Under the pieces are notes generated by a model, which saw only the letters and a program-made list of their open reading frames with translations, was not told where the DNA came from and did no database searches. Positions 58,252 through 64,000 of a stretch of DNA of 64,000 nt are shown here, in pieces. The stretch lies in NCBI GenBank assembly GCA_014799395.1, contig JAAVID010000015.1, forward strand, positions 5,259 through 69,258, written 5' to 3'. Made by a program: the position numbers and the translations under genes. Position 1 is the first letter of the stretch. Each line of letters starts with the position of its first letter. This stretch comes from Oscillospiraceae bacterium. GTDB taxonomy: Bacteria > Bacillota > Clostridia > Oscillospirales > Ruminococcaceae.

Positions 58252-61200
58252 ATGAAACTACATAAACGTATTTTAAGCGCTGTAGCAGCTTTTCTTGTGC
58301 TTACATCTGCGGTCGATCTCACTCAGATAGCACAACTCTCTGTTGTTGCGGCGGCAGATACTGTCGGCGATGAAGCTACCGGTGAAAACGGCACCGACGG
58401 CAAAGACGATGAAAACGATGAAGACAACGAAGACGGCGGCGACGGCAACGAGGACGGCGGCGACGGCAATGAAGACGGCGGCGACGGCAACGAAGACGGC
58501 GGCGACGGCAACGAAGACGGCGGCGACGGCAACGAAGACGGCGGCGACGGCAACGAAGACGGCGGTGACGGCAACGAAGACGGCGGTGACGGCAACGAAG
58601 ACGGCGGCGACGGCAACGAGGACGGCGACGATGGCAACGAAGACGGCGACGATGGCAATCAGGGCAACGACAATAAATCCGACATCACCATCACATTTGA
58701 TGGTCTTAAATATCTCATTCCCGGCGGCAGCAGCAACGCGACCGTAAAAGGTCTTGCCGCAGAATTCACGAAAGGCGAACTCGTTATTCCGTCGAAAGTG
58801 ACGAATAGCGACGTTACATATACGGTAACGGCGATAGCCGCCAACGCATTTGACGGAGAGGACGTAAACTGCGAGGGCATTACAAGCGTAGTTATTCCCA
58901 AAGGCATAACCACGATAGGGCGCAATGCATTCTATGGTTGCACAGAGCTTGAATCGGTAGAGCTCCCCGGCAGTTTAACTTTAATAGAATATTATGCTTT
59001 CCGTAATTGTCCTATCGACACCATAAAGTTCAATGGTACCGAAAAGCAGTGGAATGATTTGATAAAAGATTCCGACCTCGGCATTCAAACCAGCTATAAT
59101 GTCAATTATTCCGACGACACCGACCCAGATGAGCCCGATCCCTCGGAGACCGTCGACATAGACTTACAGGGCGGTTACTACAAACCCGAGAGTGCTTTCA
59201 CTCAGAACACCAACATTATACTCCACGGCAATATTACACTGAGCGGCACTATCCGTGTTGAAAGCGGAAACGTAACCATTATCGGTAACGGTCACACCAT
59301 TACCAGACACGCGGATTTCTCATCTACAATGTTCCTCGTAGACAAGGGCGCTACCCTTACCATTAACAATGTTACAATTGACGGCAACAATGCCAAGGCA
59401 AACAGCGCGGCAATATACAACAAGGGTACTCTGTACATCAACAATTCTGTTGTTAAAAATAACAGAAACACAGCAGTACGTACCCTCGCAGATGATAACG
59501 AAGCCACAAACGCGCTTTTCGTAGGCGGTATCGCCAACGACGGCACACTTGAGCTCACCAACAGCGCGGTATACGGCAATACCGCGGACGGCAATCAAAG
59601 CAACGTAGTTGCCGAGTACAACAACGTAAACAAAGCCACAACGATCATCAACAGCGGTATTATCGTTGGTGAGATCGACGGCGTTACACGCAACAACGTA
59701 AACGGCGCCACACTCCGGACCGACGCCGAGGGTGAATTTACCGTTACCAACGGCACACATATCGTTAGCTGCACAAACGGCGACTTCATTTATGCAAACC
59801 CCACAGGCTTGAAAGCCATAGTTAATGGTGAAGAGAAGAATATTGATTACGATAACAACACCTGGTCTTTCTATGTAAACGAAAAGAAGCCCGCCGACAA
59901 GCTCACTTGGGACGCGAACAGCGTTATCAACGCTCTCGATATAGACAACGATACCGAGATTACGCTTAACGGCAATGTTTCCGTAAACGGCGTTATCCAC
60001 ATCAAGAGCGGAAACGTGATCATTAACGGCGGCAATAAAACTATCAGCCGTAACGCGGGTTTCCTGTACACAATGTTCCTCGTAGACAAGGGCGCGTCTC
60101 TTACCATTAACGATGTTACCTTTGACGGCAACAATAAAGTTAATGCTTACAGCGCAATTATTGTAAACGACGGCACTTTGACCGCAAACAACTGCGTATT
60201 CAAAAACAACAATAACACCTCCGCAAAGACATTCACCAATGCGCTTAATGTCGGCGGTGTTGCAAACAACGGCACTCTCGTGCTCAACAACTGCGCGGCA
60301 TTCAACAATAAATCCGGCGACGACGAGCAGAGCAACGTTAAGTCCGATAACAGCAACGTAACTATCTACGGCGGTCTTATCGTCGGCGACATCGGCTCCA
60401 ACTTTACAACAGCCGAGAGCGGCACAAACAGAGTAAGCAGGGGCACTATTGAAACAAACGCAAAGGGCACTTTCTCCGTTACAAACGGTACAAAAACTGT
60501 TGAATGTAAAAACGGCGATGTTCTTTACGCATACTCCACAGGCTTGACAGCGAAAACCCCTAAAGAGACTAAAACTATTACTTATGAAAACTCCAAGTGG
60601 AAGTTCACGGTAGCAGATGAAGCGGAGACTATCGAGTGGGAAGCAGGCACGACTAAAAACGGTCTCACGATAACCAAGAATACCGAAATCAAGATCGTAC
60701 CCAGCGAAAACACTTATCCCTCTCCGACAAGTGTTACTTTGAACGGCACTATCACAATTAAGAGCGGAGCAACCGTTATCATAAGCGGCGACGGCTTCAC
60801 TATCGCACGCGGTAATAGTTTCAAAGACACAATGTTTGCCATTGAAAAAGACGCGACCGTTGTCATCAAAAATGTTATCTTTGACGGCAAGAATGTTGAA
60901 GCCCAGAGTGCAATTATCGTCAATAACGGCGGTTTGGGCGTAGACAATTGTGTATTCACAAACAATAAAAACACAGCCGCAAAATCCAACGATGTCGGCG
61001 GTATCGCTAACTTCGGCACACTCAAGTTCCGCAACAGTTCGGCATACGGAAATACGGCAAATAAAGATAGTCAGAGCAACGTCAAGGCGCTTAACGGTTC
61101 TACAACAGACATCGAAAGCGGTCTCATCGTCGGCGAAATTGACGCAGGCGGAAAGGCAACCATTAACAACAGTATGCGCAAGGGTACTGTAAACGCAGTC

Positions 61201-62331
61201 GCAACCGACTATTTCGAGGTTACAAACGGCACAAATACGGTAAAGGTAAAGATCGGCGACATTCTTTATGCTAACCCCACAGGCTTGAAAGCAACTATCG
61301 GAAATAAGACTTTCTCCGGGTCATTCGAGAATTCCAAGTGGATATTCTCCGATGAGTGCATAATTACTTATCAGCTGAACGGCGGTACTATAACAGGCAC
61401 CTTTGAAAATCCCAAGTCCTATCAGTACGGCGCTAAGGTCCAGTTCCCTACCCTCACCAGAAACGGCTACACATTCGGCGGCTGGTACGAGGATTCGTTG
61501 TTCGCGTTCCCCGTAAAGGATACCGCTAACGTAACCGCAACAGGCAACAGAACATACTACGCAAAGTGGACACAGAACCCCAATACAAACCAACCCGGAA
61601 CAAATCAACCCGGCACCAACCAGCCCGGAACTAATCTGTCGGGAACAAACCAGCCCGGCAACAACGATAACGAACTCATCAATAAGGGCGTTATCGTTGG
61701 AACAAACGCTCCGAACGGAGTTATCGCTTCCACACTGTCCGACCTTATCAGATACGTTCTGACAAACGCCGACATTGAGGCTCTTGAGAACAACAAGAAG
61801 ATCGACATTTCCTTGGGTATCACAAACATCAACGGTTCCGCTCCGCAGGCTGACAGAGCCGTAATCGAGGAATTCCTCAGAACTCTGAACGATTACAGAC
61901 TCGGCTATCTGCTCGACCTCAAGCTCTACAAGACCGTTGGCTCCGACCTGTACACCGTAAAGGAAACAAGCGGCGAGATCACGCTCAGCATTAACGTTCC
62001 CGAAACGCTCAAGGCTTCCGGAAGAACATTTGGTATCGTACGCGTTCACAACGGCGCTGCTACATTCCTCCCGGATACCGACAGCAATGCAGGCACTATC
62101 ACGTTCAAGACGGATAAATTCTCGACCTACGCGATAGTATACAAGGACGGTCAAAGCGGAAGCAACAATCCCGGCACTCCTAACAATCCTAGCAATCCCA
62201 ACGGCGGTTCCAACGCAAACACAAACCCCGACACCGGCAACCGCACCTCCCCCGTTATCGCGATCGCGCCCGTAGCTTCATCGCTCACCCTCGTAGCTAC
62301 CGCTAAGCGCAAGAAAAAGGAAGAGCAGTAA
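58252..62331 (+). CDS. Large sortase-anchored surface protein with LRR and beta-helix repeats
   Basis: The 1359-residue secreted protein has an N-terminal signal peptide (basic start, hydrophobic core, V-V-A-A-A near residue 33), an 11-copy N-E-D-G-G/D-D-G repeat (residues 59-135), a BspA-like LRR_5 segment (about 190-265, F-Y-G-C-T-E-L-E-S-V-E-L-P), three similar beta-helix modules (about 300-535, 550-785, 795-1025), an InlB/Listeria-Bacteroides repeat (Y-T-F-G-G-W-Y, about 1030-1107), an N-Q-P-G-T linker (1108-1138), a C-terminal domain and a sorting signal (N-P-D-T-G at 1325-1329, hydrophobic stretch, R-K-K-K). It is likely a cell-wall-linked adhesin. The repeat and NPDTG motif imply a dedicated sortase elsewhere. 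Confidence 0.9.
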   Translation: MKLHKRILSAVAAFLVLTSAVDLTQIAQLSVVAAADTVGDEATGENGTDGKDDENDEDNEDGGDGNEDGGDGNEDGGDGNEDGGDGNEDGGDGNEDGGDGNEDGGDGNEDGGDGNEDGGDGNEDGDDGNEDGDDGNQGNDNKSDITITFDGLKYLIPGGSSNATVKGLAAEFTKGELVIPSKVTNSDVTYTVTAIAANAFDGEDVNCEGITSVVIPKGITTIGRNAFYGCTELESVELPGSLTLIEYYAFRNCPIDTIKFNGTEKQWNDLIKDSDLGIQTSYNVNYSDDTDPDEPDPSETVDIDLQGGYYKPESAFTQNTNIILHGNITLSGTIRVESGNVTIIGNGHTITRHADFSSTMFLVDKGATLTINNVTIDGNNAKANSAAIYNKGTLYINNSVVKNNRNTAVRTLADDNEATNALFVGGIANDGTLELTNSAVYGNTADGNQSNVVAEYNNVNKATTIINSGIIVGEIDGVTRNNVNGATLRTDAEGEFTVTNGTHIVSCTNGDFIYANPTGLKAIVNGEEKNIDYDNNTWSFYVNEKKPADKLTWDANSVINALDIDNDTEITLNGNVSVNGVIHIKSGNVIINGGNKTISRNAGFLYTMFLVDKGASLTINDVTFDGNNKVNAYSAIIVNDGTLTANNCVFKNNNNTSAKTFTNALNVGGVANNGTLVLNNCAAFNNKSGDDEQSNVKSDNSNVTIYGGLIVGDIGSNFTTAESGTNRVSRGTIETNAKGTFSVTNGTKTVECKNGDVLYAYSTGLTAKTPKETKTITYENSKWKFTVADEAETIEWEAGTTKNGLTITKNTEIKIVPSENTYPSPTSVTLNGTITIKSGATVIISGDGFTIARGNSFKDTMFAIEKDATVVIKNVIFDGKNVEAQSAIIVNNGGLGVDNCVFTNNKNTAAKSNDVGGIANFGTLKFRNSSAYGNTANKDSQSNVKALNGSTTDIESGLIVGEIDAGGKATINNSMRKGTVNAVATDYFEVTNGTNTVKVKIGDILYANPTGLKATIGNKTFSGSFENSKWIFSDECIITYQLNGGTITGTFENPKSYQYGAKVQFPTLTRNGYTFGGWYEDSLFAFPVKDTANVTATGNRTYYAKWTQNPNTNQPGTNQPGTNQPGTNLSGTNQPGNNDNELINKGVIVGTNAPNGVIASTLSDLIRYVLTNADIEALENNKKIDISLGITNINGSAPQADRAVIEEFLRTLNDYRLGYLLDLKLYKTVGSDLYTVKETSGEITLSINVPETLKASGRTFGIVRVHNGAATFLPDTDSNAGTITFKTDKFSTYAIVYKDGQSGSNNPGTPNNPSNPNGGSNANTNPDTGNRTSPVIAIAPVASSLTLVATAKRKKKEEQ
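58426..58656 (+). repeat. 21-bp coding minisatellite (11 copies)
   Basis: Eleven direct copies of a 21-bp unit (AACGAAGACGGCGGCGACGGC and close variants) fill 58426-58656 exactly. Nine encode N-E-D-G-G-D-G and two N-E-D-G-D-D-G. Because the unit is a multiple of three, gain or loss of copies would keep the frame. Confidence 0.95.
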
Positions 62332-62353
62332 TCTTCTGATTTCCTAAATAAAC

Positions 62354-62391
62354 AAAGCCATTGAAGCTGAAACAGTTTCAATGGCTTTTTG
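62354..62391 (+). terminator. Terminator after the surface-protein gene
   Basis: AAAGCCATTGAA (62354-62365) with TTCAATGGCTTT (62377-62388), followed by TT and a G. Strong stem. Confidence 0.88.
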
Positions 62392-62506
62392 TTTATCGTA
62401 CACGAGGCGCGATTTATACAGTTTCACGCAAAACGGCGTTCGCGAATTGCTTTACGTATTAACGGTATATTCGTTCTTAATCGTTAGAAAAAACGCTATA
62501 AATCTA

Positions 62507-62535
62507 TTGACATCAAAGTAATAATGCGGTATAAT
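62507..62535 (+). promoter_or_regulatory. Sigma-A promoter of the methyltransferase-endonuclease pair
   Basis: TTGACA (62507-62512), 17 bases ending TGCGG, TATAAT (62530-62535). No operator for a C-protein is seen. Confidence 0.85.
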
Positions 62536-62582
62536 ATAGTAGAGTATAATATTTCATTTCTATTTAAGGGGGAGTTACTTGA

Positions 62583-63419
62583 ATGCCAAAAAATAAACTT
62601 GTTTCTCCCGTGCTTAAATGGGTTGGGGGTAAAAGGCAGTTATTGCCTCTAATAAAGCCTATGTTACCTAAAAGAATTACATCATATTGTGAGCCCTTTG
62701 TTGGTGGCGGCGCTGTTTTATTCGAACTTCAACCTAAAAAAGCTATAATTAACGATATTAACAATGATCTAATTCTTGTGTACACCGCAATTAGAGATAA
62801 TGTTGAAGCACTGATTGAATTACTTGAAACCTATCCAAATGAAGAAGGTTTTTATTATGAGCTTCGAAACATTGATCGCGATCAAGCAGGGTATGATAAG
62901 CTCAATGCTCTTGAAAAAGCTGCAAGGGTTATTTTCCTTAATAAAACCTGCTATAATGGATTATATCGTGTAAATAATGCTGGTGAATTTAATAGTCCTT
63001 TTGGTAAATATAAAAATCCAAATATTGTTAATGCCCCTGTTTTACGTGCTGTGAGTGTTTATTTTAATTCCTCGGATATAACATTTAGTTCAATTGATTT
63101 TACAGTGGTGCTTGAACAGGTGCGCAAAGGAACTTTTGTGTATCTTGACCCGCCATATGATCCGGTATCCGATACCTCCAGTTTTACCGGCTATTCCAGA
63201 GGCGGGTTTAGTCGAGAGCAACAGATTCAACTGCGAGAATGCTGTGATAAACTTAATGCTCGTGGTATAAAATTTATGCTATCTAATTCCGCAACAGATT
63301 TTATAAGAGAGCAATATGCTAACTATCATATAACAACAGTTCAGGCCAAAAGAGCAATTAACTCAGTCGCGAGTAAACGTGGAGATGTTGATGAGGTAAT
63401 AATAACCAATTATGAGTGA
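62583..63419 (+). CDS. DNA adenine methyltransferase (Dam/DpnM family)
   Basis: Class alpha N6-adenine methyltransferase of 278 residues. Motif I P-F-V-G-G-G-A-V-L-F-E-L near 38-49, motif IV D-P-P-Y near 190 and the initial K-W-V-G-G-K-R-Q are conserved. Family members of this type commonly methylate GATC, but specificity cannot be read from this. GGGGGAG precedes ATG 62583. Codons are AT-rich compared with the rest of the window, so horizontal acquisition is likely. Its end overlaps the next gene by 8 bases (ATGAGTGA), which points to a restriction-modification operon. Confidence 0.9.
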   Translation: MPKNKLVSPVLKWVGGKRQLLPLIKPMLPKRITSYCEPFVGGGAVLFELQPKKAIINDINNDLILVYTAIRDNVEALIELLETYPNEEGFYYELRNIDRDQAGYDKLNALEKAARVIFLNKTCYNGLYRVNNAGEFNSPFGKYKNPNIVNAPVLRAVSVYFNSSDITFSSIDFTVVLEQVRKGTFVYLDPPYDPVSDTSSFTGYSRGGFSREQQIQLRECCDKLNARGIKFMLSNSATDFIREQYANYHITTVQAKRAINSVASKRGDVDEVIITNYE

Positions 63420-64000
63420 TATAGATAAACCTGAACACGAAAGCAGGAATAATACTGCTTGGCAGCTTTTATTTGAAAAATACGATATTCTTCATCACAT
63501 AGAACAAGACGGTAGTTTTCAGATTTCTGCTACTCAAATTAAAGAATTTCGCGAACCTCGGTTAATGGCTAAATTCGATCACACCATTAATTTACCTAAA
63601 CTATTTGTACAAAATAAACTATCCATACTCCCTGTTACTCGTGGAGATTATATAATTTCGCATTTTGATGCATACCATAAATTTGAGTCCATATCAAGCG
63701 ATATAATAAGGGTCAGTTTACCGTATTACATCCAGAGCTTGAATGTAGATTCTATTACAAGTGAAGCTGTTGCGTTGAATTGTGCCTATGTTTCAGGAAT
63801 AATGGCTGATTTTTTAGAGGACGAACAACTTGTGCCGACAGTCAGTGGGCGAATGGGATCTGGCATTTTTGATTTTGAGATTAAAGATACAGAACATAAT
63901 AGCAATATAGTCGTCAAAGTACATAATTCTCAAATAGAGATAGATGCAGGATATGAAGGCTTACAGAAACTCGCATTAATTGAAGCAAAGCGTGATTTAT
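63412..64000 (+). CDS. Probable type II restriction endonuclease (partial, runs off the edge)
   Basis: The ATG at 63412 overlaps the methyltransferase stop. The open frame continues for 196 codons to the window edge with no stop. Its N-terminal half has a winged-helix feel (F-E-K-Y-D-I-L-H-H-I, F-Q-I-S-A-T-Q-I-K-E-F-R-E-P-R-L). Near residues 143-195 it reads G-R-M-G-S-G-I-F-D-F-E-I and then S-Q-I-E-I-D-A-G-Y-E-G ... L-I-E-A-K-R-D, which suits a PD-(D/E)xK nuclease site (Asp, then E-A-K). Proteins like this are often annotated as type II restriction enzymes next to Dam-type methylases. Specificity unknown. Confidence 0.72.
   Translation, partial: MSDIDKPEHESRNNTAWQLLFEKYDILHHIEQDGSFQISATQIKEFREPRLMAKFDHTINLPKLFVQNKLSILPVTRGDYIISHFDAYHKFESISSDIIRVSLPYYIQSLNVDSITSEAVALNCAYVSGIMADFLEDEQLVPTVSGRMGSGIFDFEIKDTEHNSNIVVKVHNSQIEIDAGYEGLQKLALIEAKRDL

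Noticed and set aside
58426..58656. CRISPR or non-coding repeat reading of the 21-bp units
   Set aside because: Units are contiguous, in frame and translate into a regular acidic repeat within a long secreted protein.

Overview
The window looks like a chromosomal segment of a Gram-positive, motile Clostridia (Bacillota), most like the Oscillospirales/Ruminococcaceae. The evidence is the rpmH-rnpA-yidD-yidC-jag cluster, the FliW-CsrA pair beside a flagellar hook-filament-junction operon, a perfect CIRCE (HrcA) operator, an alpha2-type glycyl-tRNA synthetase, strong AGGAGG ribosome binding sites with many GTG/TTG starts, and vegetative promoters of the form TTGACA-N17-TATAAT, often with a TGTG/TATG extension before the -10. 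Base composition is moderate for most genes and clearly AT-richer in the last 1.4 kb.

Layout. 0-1.3 kb: a DUF1292 gene, then a gene-free ~640-base stretch with its own promoter, many predicted hairpins, five copies of a GAAAGGA-loop-TCCAATG motif and a strong terminator; I read it as a large structured non-coding RNA. 1.3-2.2 kb: an AraC-type DNA-binding domain fused to a GGDEF domain. 2.4-6.1 kb: rpmH-rnpA-yidD-yidC-jag, without dnaA beside it. 6.1-10.5 kb: two uncharacterised genes, a branched-chain aminotransferase, a small helical protein and glyS. 10.5-20.9 kb (minus strand): a radical SAM gene and the sigma-28-driven operon flgM-flgN-flgK-flgL-DUF6470-fliW-csrA-fliD-fliS-fliT-like. 21.0-21.4 kb: a candidate type I toxin-antitoxin locus: a 22-residue hydrophobic peptide whose ribosome binding site can be sequestered, and two tandem opposing small RNAs that show the complement of the toxin reading frame in a hairpin loop. 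21.4-36.5 kb: a type IV pilus region (three pilins, pilT, pilB, prepilin peptidase, three minor pilins, pilO-like, a pilM-pilN fusion, pilC). pilC carries an in-frame TAG at codon 29.

36.5-43.7 kb: a 161-bp near-perfect palindrome in the leader of glycogen phosphorylase, htpG under a CIRCE operator, tag (3-methyladenine glycosylase), an array of ten consecutive perfect hairpins, and two unknown genes. 43.8-51 kb (minus strand): a run ftsE-ftsX-ctpA-greA-lysS-membrane protein and a CdaR-like regulator. 51-57.5 kb: metG, a PH-domain protein, an uncharacterised protein, tatD, an acetyltransferase, a RelE-type toxin-antitoxin pair, a CorC-like CBS protein and nth; dut lies on the opposite strand. 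58.2-62.3 kb: a 1359-residue sortase-anchored surface protein with an 11-copy 21-bp coding repeat. 62.5-64 kb: an AT-rich Dam-type methyltransferase overlapping a probable restriction endonuclease gene that runs off the window.

The segment therefore joins housekeeping genes with two surface motility machines (flagella and type IV pili), their post-transcriptional control (FliW-CsrA), a second-messenger gene and several small-RNA or repeat elements. The best candidates for undescribed biology are the ~640-nt RNA, the 21-kb type I toxin-antitoxin locus with duplicated antitoxin RNA, and the ten-hairpin array.
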